Shown piece after piece: positions 1 to 7,100 of a DNA stretch of 12,540 nt (position 1 is its first letter; each line of letters opens with the position of its first letter). The notes below the pieces were generated by a model. It was not told the DNA's origin and did no database searches. It saw only the letters and a list, made by a program, of their open reading frames with translations. The DNA is from Acidobacteriota bacterium (GTDB lineage: Bacteria; Acidobacteriota; Blastocatellia; Pyrinomonadales; Pyrinomonadaceae): NCBI GenBank assembly GCA_003222935.1, contig QHXL01000187.1, positions 1 through 12,540 on the forward strand, written 5' to 3'. A program made the position numbers and the translations under genes.

Positions 1-63
1 CTGTGCGGTCGTTGTTATGAAACAGATCGCACAAGCCAACGCCAATAGGCATCCTCTGATCAT
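1..63 (-). CDS. N-terminal fragment of a secreted protein of unknown function (runs off the left edge)
   Basis: This is a partial gene: 21 codons from an ATG at 63-61 to the window edge, with no stop. The translation begins MIRGCLLALACAICF and continues ITTTAQ, which looks like a signal peptide: one Arg in the n-region, a hydrophobic core, then a small-residue TTTAQ stretch where signal peptidase could cut. A purine-rich AAAGGGG (minus strand, 71-77) lies 7 bases before this ATG, an ideal Shine-Dalgarno arrangement. That is why I chose it over another ATG at 70-68, which directly abuts the AAAGGGG and gives no signal peptide. The mature protein is outside the window, so its function cannot be told. 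It lies on the same strand downstream of the HIT gene, but a double-hairpin repeat between them suggests separate transcription. Confidence 0.6.
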   Translation of the reverse strand, partial: MIRGCLLALACAICFITTTAQ

Positions 64-70
64 CATGCAT

Positions 71-77
71 CCCCTTT
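71..77 (-). promoter_or_regulatory. Shine-Dalgarno site that fixes the start of the left-edge gene
   Basis: On the minus strand this reads AAAGGGG and is followed by 7 bases and then the ATG at 63-61. It is one of the best Shine-Dalgarno matches in the window and supports that start. Confidence 0.6.
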
Positions 78-111
78 AGTATCTTCGCACTTCAGTTAAC
101 GATCATGCTGG

Positions 112-196
112 GACCGCACGCGTCCCCGCGTGCCAGTCGTCGCTAAGAGTTCGATCGCGCCTTAACCTTTCCCGGCACGCGGGGACGCGTGCGGTC
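112..196. repeat. Perfect 23-bp inverted repeat made of two hairpins (REP/BIME-like)
   Basis: The left arm (112-134) and right arm (174-196) are perfect reverse complements, with a 39-base spacer (135-173). Each arm is also a hairpin by itself: GCACGCG, a 4-base loop, then CGCGTGC (116-133 and 175-192), flanked by GACC/GGTC. A pair of oppositely oriented hairpins is the layout of the REP pairs (BIMEs) that RAYT-type enzymes spread in other bacteria. The repeat begins 33 bases after the HIT stop codon and lies upstream of the left-edge gene. It could act in transcript 3'-end formation or RNA stability for the upstream operon, although no T-run follows. Whether it recurs in the genome cannot be seen here. 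Confidence 0.8.
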
Positions 197-229
197 ACAG
201 CAACAGCATCCACTGAAATGCCATCGACC

Positions 230-562
230 TCAAGAAAGATTTGGATCACCAAAACTAACGTGCCAATGCAGATGCTTCGAATCCTGATACCTACCCAGGT
301 TCGTCAACACTCGACAGGCCCCATGTTCAGCAACGACTCGATCTGCAACTCTCTTAACCATCTCAATCATCTCCAGCAACAAAGTCGAGTCGCTTTCCTC
401 GAGAGTCAGCAAAGAACCGATATGTCGTTTCGGAATTACCACGATGTGAACGGGCCAGAATGGTCGGGTGTGGTGATAGGCAAGCACATCGTCAGTTTCA
501 TGAACCTTGCGCACCTCAGTCTTCCCACTTAACACCTCATCGCAGTAAAAGTCTTCACTCAT
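230..562 (-). CDS. HIT-family (histidine triad) protein
   Basis: This encodes a small protein of about 110 residues. Members of the HIT superfamily hydrolyse or transfer nucleotides (nucleoside phosphoramidates, dinucleotides, AMP-lysine) in the cytoplasm, but the substrate cannot be told from sequence. The diagnostic H-x-H-x-H signature is seen as HLHWHVS near the C-terminus (His97, His99, His101). The upstream HIVVIPKRHIGSL segment is also typical of the fold, and length is normal. I chose the ATG at 562-560 because GGTGAAG lies 6 bases before it (569-575). An ATG five codons earlier (577-575) lacks such a site. The start overlaps the stop region of the AhpD-like gene by a few bases, so the two are very probably co-transcribed and translationally coupled. 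The stop is at 230-232. Confidence 0.9.
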   Translation of the reverse strand: MSEDFYCDEVLSGKTEVRKVHETDDVLAYHHTRPFWPVHIVVIPKRHIGSLLTLEESDSTLLLEMIEMVKRVADRVVAEHGACRVLTNLGRYQDSKHLHWHVSFGDPNLS

Positions 563-563
563 T

Positions 564-902
564 TCAGTCTTCACCATCGGCGAAAAACTTCAACGCCATT
601 GCGCCGTGCGTAGCGGCAGCTCCAGCGCGCAGCGCTGCTGCTATAAAGGCTGTCTCAACTAATTCTTCTCGCGAAGCACCCAGAGCTTTTGCCGCTTTTG
701 TGTGCACCTCGATGCAGTATGGACACTGGGTCGTACATGCGACAGCAATAGCAATCAGCTCGCGAGTCTTTGGCGGAATGGCTCCGCCCTCGCGACCAAC
801 GATTTTGTCGAGGGTGAGCCAGGCTTCGAATTCAGTCGGCGCTAGCTTACGCATCTCCTTTAACAAGCCAAGGTCTTTGGGATCATGATAGTGGTCTGAC
901 AC
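564..902 (-). CDS. AhpD-like protein, carboxymuconolactone decarboxylase family
   Basis: This encodes a 112-residue cytoplasmic protein of the carboxymuconolactone decarboxylase/AhpD fold, normal length for the small single-domain members. The segment TRELIAIAVACTTQCPYCIEV (residues 46-66, written here only to 21 positions in the gene) carries the key residues: Glu48, the redox pair Cys60-x-x-Cys63, and His67. In AhpD these positions make up the alkylhydroperoxidase proton relay and disulfide. An antioxidant or thiol-reductase role is likely, while true decarboxylase activity is unlikely given the CxxC. The substrate is not known. The start is GTG (902-900), supported by GGAG (911-914) with 8-base spacing. 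It heads a two-gene operon with the HIT gene just downstream and is divergent from the secreted-protein gene at 1138. Confidence 0.88.
   Translation of the reverse strand: MSDHYHDPKDLGLLKEMRKLAPTEFEAWLTLDKIVGREGGAIPPKTRELIAIAVACTTQCPYCIEVHTKAAKALGASREELVETAFIAAALRAGAAATHGAMALKFFADGED
569..575 (-). promoter_or_regulatory. Shine-Dalgarno site that fixes the HIT gene start
   Basis: On the minus strand GGTGAAG ends 6 bases before the ATG at 562-560 and lies inside the last codons of the AhpD-like gene. This favours the shorter HIT start over the ATG at 577 and suggests translational coupling. Confidence 0.5.
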
Positions 903-944
903 GTCGGTTTCTCCAGTTCAAAAGGGTTTGCGGATTCGTGAGAT

Positions 945-973
945 AAGATAGACCGAGTAGGTGAGGACGTAAA
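945..973 (-). promoter_or_regulatory. Possible sigma70-type promoter for the ahpD-like/HIT operon
   Basis: On the minus strand, TTTACG (973-968) and TATCTT (950-945) are separated by 17 bases, each matching four of six consensus positions. They lie 43 bases upstream of the GTG start. The match is weak and based on consensus only. This and the next promoter are the only signals I see in the 235-base intergenic stretch 903-1137. Confidence 0.25.
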
Positions 974-990
974 TGATGAAACAACAATCC

Positions 991-1020
991 TTGCTCCGTT
1001 AGGACCAAGATATTTATAGT
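991..1020 (+). promoter_or_regulatory. Possible promoter for the secreted-protein gene at 1138
   Basis: TTGCTC (991-996) and TATAGT (1015-1020) are separated by 18 bases. The -10 element matches five of six consensus positions, but only the first half of the -35 element matches. It would leave a leader of about 110 bases before the ATG at 1138. This is a weak prediction. Confidence 0.25.
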
Positions 1021-1137
1021 CTCTGCCTGATTTTTCTGGAACTAAGGCTGGACTCGTTGGTGTATGGAACCACTCTCTCTCTCCTGTGCCCTGTTCAAAC
1101 GGGACGCTCTTCTACATTTTCGAAAGTGAGATCTAAC

Positions 1138-1725
1138 ATGTCACTTGTGCGTACAGTCTGCTGTTTGCTCTTCATCCTTCTCTTTGCCGGAGTAAGTTTC
1201 GCTCAACGCCCAGGTCCGGAATTTTGGCGGAAGCTCAGTTGCGATCCGGAGCCACGAACAAAACTCGAAGCGCTCGAAGACCGATACACCTCAATCGTCC
1301 TGAGGGGGTATACCAGGATCACGACCACCGAGGTTCGTGGAGTTCGCGTTGACGCCGTCGAAATGAGGGAGATGGGGAATGTGGCGAGAGCGAAGGGGGT
1401 CATCGTTGTTCTAAGGGAGGCTGGAGGCAGAATCCAGGACAACCGCGCTTTTATTGATTATGAAGGACTCGACCCCTTGTTGAATGCTATCGATGCCCTG
1501 ACGAAAGTAGACGAGACAACCACTAAACTCGCTGGCTTCGAAGCACACTACAAAACCCTTGGTGACCTCGAGATTCGTGTATTTCGACAAACCTCAAGAG
1601 GAACGGCCGTACAACTTCAAACAGGAATTTGCGACCCCGCAACCACGTCGTTAACACTCGACGACCTGGCAAGGTTTAGAGCAATGATCCTCGAAGCAAA
1701 AACACGTGTGGAAGATTTGAAGTAA
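1138..1725 (+). CDS. Secreted protein of unknown function (195 aa)
   Basis: This is the only plus-strand gene I can support. I placed the start at ATG 1138 rather than an earlier in-frame GTG at 1057, because the protein then opens with a clear signal peptide: MSLVR, a hydrophobic core rich in Leu/Ile/Phe, and GVSFAQ as a likely cleavage site. A GTGAG sequence lies 8 bases before it. The mature part (about 170 residues) looks like a soluble alpha/beta protein. It has a beta-rich middle (VRGVRVDAVEMREM, about residues 65-78), a YEGLDPLLNAIDAL helix around 115-128, two Cys that could form a disulfide, and a helical C-terminus (DDLARFRAMILEAKTRVEDL). I recognise no family. It converges on the alpha-2-macroglobulin locus, and its stop codon touches the inverted repeat at 1725-1834. 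Confidence 0.75.
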   Translation: MSLVRTVCCLLFILLFAGVSFAQRPGPEFWRKLSCDPEPRTKLEALEDRYTSIVLRGYTRITTTEVRGVRVDAVEMREMGNVARAKGVIVVLREAGGRIQDNRAFIDYEGLDPLLNAIDALTKVDETTTKLAGFEAHYKTLGDLEIRVFRQTSRGTAVQLQTGICDPATTSLTLDDLARFRAMILEAKTRVEDLK

Positions 1726-1834
1726 TTAAGCCGCAGATGAACGCAGACAAACGCAGACCCAGAAAGGAATGGGAAGTTCGTTCCGCTATCTTTCTTAAAG
1801 ATCTGCGTCTTTCTGCGTAAATCTGCGGCTTAAT
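1725..1834. repeat. Long interrupted inverted repeat between two convergent genes; candidate bidirectional terminator
   Basis: The left arm (1725-1757) and right arm (1802-1834) are 33 bases each and pair as ATTAAGCCGCAGAT, 2 unpaired bases, ACGCAGA, 3 mostly unpaired bases, ACGCAGA. The motif GCAGA recurs in each arm. The left arm begins on the last base of the stop codon of the plus-strand gene (1723-1725). The right arm contains the TAA stop (1830-1832) of the minus-strand alpha-2-macroglobulin frame. The element therefore fills the whole gap between convergent genes and could fold in either transcript. No long T-run follows, so termination is plausible but not proven. The motif resembles a dispersed repeat type I recall from several environmental phyla, from memory only. 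Confidence 0.75.
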
Positions 1835-4070
1835 CAACTACTCTTATGCGAGTCTCGGCACCGTTCGTTCGAATCTCTGGGACATACATCGCATGACCTA
1901 AGACCGGCAACGCGTGAAACTGACCTGGGACCTCAGCACGCATTTCATAACTCACTTGCCAGACACCTTCCGGCAAGTGGTCGATGAACAAAGCGACTTT
2001 CCGATCGCGGAGTTCCTGGTAAACCCAACGAGAGCGACCTGTAAAGTCAGCTGCGGACTTGAAGTTCATCAACGTCGCGTTGGTACTTCCCAAAGCCGAG
2101 GCCTTCAACTCTCGCACGTAAACATTATCGCCACTACGAAGCTCCACAGCTTCGAGTCCGGCTGGCTTGAGATCTTCGAATAACAGGTATTCGTAATTGT
2201 TCTTCGCCTCGACGGTTAGCACTACTTCAATCCGATCACCACTCTTGACCGTCTCGCCGTCACTAAGCGGAACACGCTCTGAAACAAAGCCCTTCAACAA
2301 TGTCGGGTGGTTCACAAGTTTGAAGTACTGACGCCGGACAAAAATTTCATTACCAGCCGGTGCGAGTGGTTCCTCGAGACTGAAAAACTCCACCTGGCTC
2401 GAAAAATAGATTGGACCAGATCCACTCGTGCGCCGAATAGTGATGTCGTTCTGACCATCGCGAACGAGTTCCCTGGAGATTGAGAACTTGCTGGGCGCAT
2501 TCAACGCGTCAGCTGCGGTTATCTGCTTAGTTGCCACGGACGTTCCGTTGACAACCAGTTCATAACTCATCGAAGGCTGAATTTCGCCGCTGGCGCGTAG
2601 ATACTCGTTCATGGTTAGCACGACAATCGCGGTGTCGCGGGTGTTGCTCCATTGAGCTCCACGTCGATTTTTGATAAGCCAATTGGTGACAGGCTCGACA
2701 AGCTTGTTCTTCGGATCAATCGCCAACAACGCTCTCAAAACAAACGCTGTCGACTCAACGCCCCCGTCTGACCAGCGCCAGAAGATTCCGTCCTCACCCC
2801 AGTGGGCAGTTCCCATCACTGATGGATCAGATGTTTGCGCGCCGCGCTGAACGATTGAAGTGTCAGGTTGCGAGTCGATCTTTACCCCGTTCTCCAAGTT
2901 CTGAATCAGCGTCTTTGCGCGGTCACTAAATCCAAACTTGTGAGCGGAGAGAGCGACCAACGCACGCGTATAGGCATTAAGAGCGTCGCGATTGCTCCAC
3001 AGGTTTTCGAACGCAGTACTCTCAAACTTACTCACTTCTGAGCGTTTGCGAGCCACGTGATCCTCAGCCAACGCGTGAAGGATCCACGCCTGCGCATCGT
3101 AGTTCTTCTCCTCTTCGACAAGTTCTTTGTCGAGATAGCTCGCGGCGCGCTCAACAACGTCAGACCGAATGTCGATTCCCGCCTCCCTGGCGAGCGACAT
3201 TCCCCATACGACATAAGCCGTCATGAAGTGATCGCTCTCTCCTTGTTTCCACCAGCCCCAGCCACCATCCGAATGCTGAAAGTCGTAAAGGCGCTCTAAG
3301 CCGGCCTTCGTCATCGCATCGAGTTCACGTAAATCCTGGGCTCCCTTCGGGTGCGTTGCTGTTGCGGTCGACTGCTCGATCCCGCCAAACACTTTGGCCA
3401 TTGCTGTCTCAGGCTTCATGCCGAGGTCGCGAAGAGTTTTTGCCGTAATCACCGCTGGAAGAAACCTACTCATAGTCTGTTCGGTGCAGCCATACGGATA
3501 ATCAATCAGGTATGGCAAGGCATCGAGCATTGTAGTCGCCATGCTTGGCGCGATCTGCACAGTCAGGTTTGTAGAGTCGGTGCGACGCTCTTTAGGAATA
3601 TCGAGCTTGATCGCGACACTGTCGCCACGCATCTTTCCCGATCTCGAGATAAACTTTTCGATTCCGTGTTCATAAATCGTGAAGTTCTTCTCCATTGCAT
3701 CGGCGTACTGAGCGCCTTTGACTTCAACCTTTATCCTGGCTTCACTCGCGTGCGTCACAGTCACAGGCCAATCAACCCTGGTCTCACTGTTGGCCTTCAC
3801 CTCGACTGCTGCCGGCGACTGACCTGACATGGTAATTCCCTGTGCAGTCAGGTTGGGTATGACCTGCATAGGCTGATCAGTGTTGTTATTTATGACTGCT
3901 GAGACAGTGACCACGTCTCCGACAACAAAAAAGCGTGGAGCTTGTAAACGTACGATCAATGGTTGATTAGTTCTCGTAGATCCACTGCCAATGCCAAACT
4001 GGTTACCAGCTGTTACAACGCGAGCGGTTGCTTCCCAGGTCGTGAGTGAATCCGGATACTTGACCTTCAC
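1830..4070 (-). CDS. Alpha-2-macroglobulin, C-terminal part with thioester (frame-split from the 4096-7701 part)
   Basis: This is the C-terminal half of a bacterial alpha-2-macroglobulin, a large protease-trapping protein of the periplasm or cell surface. It starts inside the A2M domain (YPDSLTTWEATARV). The thioester motif CTEQ is at 3477-3488 (Cys195 to Gln198 counting from 4070). The helical thioester-containing domain follows (GWGWWKQGESDHF near residue 268), and the C-terminus matches the MG10-type domain of bacterial members (GQFHALPVLGHAMYVPEIR, about residues 713-731). The GTG at 4070 is only a nominal start, because that Val is an ordinary domain residue. The frame stays open to 4145 and reads ILWQPDVKTDADGKAIVKVK just upstream, which is family-like sequence. 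The TAA of the upstream frame lies 25 bases before 4070. An AAAGG five bases before the GTG could permit re-initiation, but the simplest reading is one gene carrying a frameshift. Confidence 0.88.
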   Translation of the reverse strand: MKVKYPDSLTTWEATARVVTAGNQFGIGSGSTRTNQPLIVRLQAPRFFVVGDVVTVSAVINNNTDQPMQVIPNLTAQGITMSGQSPAAVEVKANSETRVDWPVTVTHASEARIKVEVKGAQYADAMEKNFTIYEHGIEKFISRSGKMRGDSVAIKLDIPKERRTDSTNLTVQIAPSMATTMLDALPYLIDYPYGCTEQTMSRFLPAVITAKTLRDLGMKPETAMAKVFGGIEQSTATATHPKGAQDLRELDAMTKAGLERLYDFQHSDGGWGWWKQGESDHFMTAYVVWGMSLAREAGIDIRSDVVERAASYLDKELVEEEKNYDAQAWILHALAEDHVARKRSEVSKFESTAFENLWSNRDALNAYTRALVALSAHKFGFSDRAKTLIQNLENGVKIDSQPDTSIVQRGAQTSDPSVMGTAHWGEDGIFWRWSDGGVESTAFVLRALLAIDPKNKLVEPVTNWLIKNRRGAQWSNTRDTAIVVLTMNEYLRASGEIQPSMSYELVVNGTSVATKQITAADALNAPSKFSISRELVRDGQNDITIRRTSGSGPIYFSSQVEFFSLEEPLAPAGNEIFVRRQYFKLVNHPTLLKGFVSERVPLSDGETVKSGDRIEVVLTVEAKNNYEYLLFEDLKPAGLEAVELRSGDNVYVRELKASALGSTNATLMNFKSAADFTGRSRWVYQELRDRKVALFIDHLPEGVWQVSYEMRAEVPGQFHALPVLGHAMYVPEIRTNGAETRIRVVD
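3477..3488 (-). other. Thioester motif CTEQ of the alpha-2-macroglobulin
   Basis: The codons TGC ACC GAA CAG read Cys-Thr-Glu-Gln, preceded by YPYG. In the family, the Cys side chain and the Gln side chain form the internal thioester that covalently captures an attacking protease. The residues needed are intact, so this half of the locus has not decayed at its key site. Confidence 0.9.
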
Positions 4071-4095
4071 GATAGCCTTTCCATCAGCGTCGGTC

Positions 4096-4145
4096 TTAAC
4101 ATCTGGTTGCCACAGAATCGACTGCCGGTTCCTGCGGCGGTTCCT
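4096..4145 (-). other. Frame-change zone joining the two alpha-2-macroglobulin frames
   Basis: The upstream frame ends in TAA at 4096-4098 and the downstream frame is blocked by TGA at 4146-4148, so any join must happen within these 50 bases. A +1 (or -2) shift is needed. The zone contains a 12-base tandem-like duplication in which CGGTTCCT occurs at 4126-4133 and 4138-4145 on the plus strand, a setting prone to replication slippage. I see no slippery heptamer or other recognised recoding signal. A sequencing or assembly error, a recent mutation, or phase variation are all possible. Confidence 0.8.
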
Positions 4146-7100
4146 TCATATTTCTCTCAGACCTTTTCGCCACCGATTTTAGGTTCCCAATCTTTGATTC
4201 GGATAACGCATCAACTGTACTTGGCGGTGGCGCCTCTGCACTCTGAAGTGTCGCGGCGCTCATGTCGCCTCGCCGACCGGCGACATAACCATATGACGTG
4301 GTTCCGGCTCCAGCGGCACGTTCATCCTCTTCATTGCGACCCTGGTCATCGCCAACCTCCCGCAACAGCGTATAGCTCTTCTGGTTGAAGGTGCTTTGCG
4401 TTTGCACCGACAGTCCGCGTTTCGTGCCGTAATAGAACTGCCGGGGATCGCCAGCATAGTCCGTCTGAATGTAACTGACAGACTGATCGATAAGACCGAG
4501 CGCAACTTCAGCTGCAACGGGCCGCCCATTAGCATCCGTCGTCGTGATAGCGAGCGTCCCCTCCTCGCGAGGTTGATACTGTTCACGATCAGCTTTCACT
4601 GCCACAGAAAGAAATTGCTGAGTGGGTGGCACAATCACTTGCTTGGAGTCGACTGATAGTGCGCCGTCGCGAACCATCGCAGCGTGAAGAAAGATATTCG
4701 GAACATGCCGTTCTTCGATGGGAACCTCAATCAGCTTTGTATTGCCGGTAACGTGAACCAGGCGGTAGCTGTATAAATCGTCCGCTTCGACACTGAAGAG
4801 TACGTAACGATCGTCATCCGGCACGTTGATCATTACTGGCGCAGTCTGTCCGACCTTGAACGTATCTTTGTCAACCACGATTTCGAGACCTTCACGCCGA
4901 TACCCCAGATCTGTCGTTGCATTGGTGGCGACAAAGACTGTCGTCTCGGCTTGGATCAAAGGCAAGAAACGATCGCGCTTGGGATCGACACCCTGGCTAC
5001 TCTGCCACGACACGCGGTAATAACCGTCGCGAGGGGCGACGAAACTGAATTGAGCCGAGCCTTCACTGTCAGTCTTAACGGTCTGGGTGACAATGTCTTC
5101 ATGCTGATAACCACGAAACTTCAATTTCCATGGACTTTGATTTCGCGCCACCAGCGGGGGAAACACAGCGCTCTTCTGTCGCAACGCCTTCAGCTCTTCG
5201 CCTTTCACTTCCCTGCCTGAAGGATCGACCCAGATTTCCCACCAGTAGTCGCGCGTGACTTTGACGGAGCCTTCGGTTGTTACCGGCTGTTCGTTAGCGT
5301 CAAGTGCTTTTATATCGACCGTGACCTTATCCTTTGGTCGATAGATGTTTTGTGCGGCGCGAGGATAGACGTAGTAACGCTGACGAGTAACTCGTACGTT
5401 GTCGCTCGAAACAATTTCTCTTCGTGACGAGTCAGTGACGCGAGCCTCGATTCGATACTCGTAGTCCTGATTATAGTTTTGCCGCGGTGTTTCAAAGGTC
5501 AGGAGTGCTTTACCGGTTGCGTCGGTCTTGATTGTTTCGCGTTTTATTACCTGTCCCGAGCCATAGTAGCCGCGACGCTGCTGATCAAGGTCGTCGTAAT
5601 ACCAGGGATAGTCGCGACGCGGATGCCAGTAGTGATAGAAGGGATTCTGATAGACGACAACTTCGACAGACGCGTTAGTAACTGGACCACCAAAGTAATA
5701 GTCAGCCTGAATATTGACCTCAACGTTTTCCCCGAGTCTGAACGCTTTCTTCTTTCCGTCCTGCTCAGGAGTCTTTACCTCAACCTTGAACTCGGGAAGT
5801 TTGTACTCTTCAAGTCGAAAGAGTTGTGCGCTTCCAATATTGTGTAGTCTCCCACTATCCCAAAACTGGATGTTGTACTCACCCAAAGGCAACTGCTCGC
5901 CAAGTTCGAGCGACCCCCAGGAACTTCCAAAAGCATTCAAGGTCGCTTTGCCTTCAGTGAGCTTGGTTCCACGAGGGTCATTAATCTGATACTCAACAAC
6001 TTGATTAGACGGCGTTGAGTACACACCGTTAGCGACACGACGCGCGATAAATTTCCACTGCATCGTTTCTTTTGGACGATAGGCTGGGCGATCGGTGAAA
6101 GCGTAGATTCGCCAGGCGTCACTCTCGCCGGAGTCGTACGAGTAGCCGGCGGCGAACGCCTGTCGATCGACGCTCGCCCCGGTCACGAACAAACTCTTCG
6201 AGTCATTCGCTCTCAACGCAAAATGGGCCAGACCATCAGCATTTGTAGTCTGACGCTGACGTCGCCAACGTGCATTGTTGTTTACCGAGTAGCTTTCCCA
6301 AAGCGAGATCGTGGCGTTAGCCACCGGTGCACCAGTTATCGCGTGTGAAAAATACGCGAGCGCCTGTTTACCTGACGACTTGAGCACCAGGGAAACATCA
6401 GACACCAAAAGTAAATCGCGAACGTTCAAGGCTCCGCTTCGTGCTTCAAGAATGTAGGCTCCCGTCGGGAGTTTCGAATCGATTCTTTCTGTTTGACTGT
6501 AAGGTCGATGATCGGCGCTGTTGCTGATCTCTTTGCGCCAGGCTTTGACTGGTTGACGTCCATTCAGCTGAACTTTCTGAATCCAGCCCCCCTCTTCCGC
6601 TTCACCTTCGTCGGCATCCACTCCCGCTCGGAAGCGAACATCCCGATTGAGATCGATCTTGTAAATGGCCAGATCAATCTGCTTCATGTTGCGGGCATTC
6701 AGTCCAAACTGAATTTCTGAATCCGGCAAGAAAATATTGCCAATGCCAACACCTAAAGATGGCTCAGTGATCTGTTTAATCTGCTGAATAGCCTGATCGT
6801 AATAACGAGATTCGCCCTTGGAAAACTCGCGAGTTAGACGTCGATACAACTCCAAAGCTTTTGGGTAATCGGGCGACTGTTGCCATTGACCATCGGCGCG
6901 CTGTTGAATCGTCCCATTACTGTTCATCCACTCGGCGTAGTAAATGAGAGCATCGTCGTACCAATCCGTTTGCTTGCCCGGCTTCAACGAATCCTCGAAT
7001 TCATCCGGCACACGTTGGCGAGCTTCCCAATCGCCGCCACCCGCGTAACGCATGGTCATTGCGATTAGAAAGTTCAAGTGCGCTTTGTGATTGTCGTTGA

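Noticed and set aside
112..196. Terminal inverted repeats of an insertion sequence
   Set aside because: Only 39 bases lie between the arms, with no transposase; each arm folds by itself, which fits a REP pair better.
460..888. Plus-strand open frame of 142 codons
   Set aside because: It is antisense to the AhpD-like and HIT genes, which both carry clear family motifs; no recognisable domain or start signal is present.
1057..1137. Longer N-terminus for the plus-strand secreted protein
   Set aside because: Starting at 1057 would bury the signal peptide behind 27 residues of unremarkable sequence; ATG 1138 gives a normal signal peptide.
1741..1818. CRISPR-like array from the repeated GCAGA motif
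   Set aside because: The repeats are 7 bases long with 2-3 base gaps and are arranged as an inverted, not direct, series; no cas gene is present.
3351..3827. Plus-strand open frame of 158 codons
   Set aside because: It lies wholly antisense to the thioester domain of the alpha-2-macroglobulin and has a Cys/His/Arg-rich composition typical of a shadow frame.
4096..4145. Programmed ribosomal frameshift in the alpha-2-macroglobulin
   Set aside because: A +1 shift is required, but there is no prfB-like CTT-TGA site, no slippery heptamer and no obvious stimulatory structure in the 50-base permitted zone. The AAAA run upstream lies outside the zone and would give the wrong frame.
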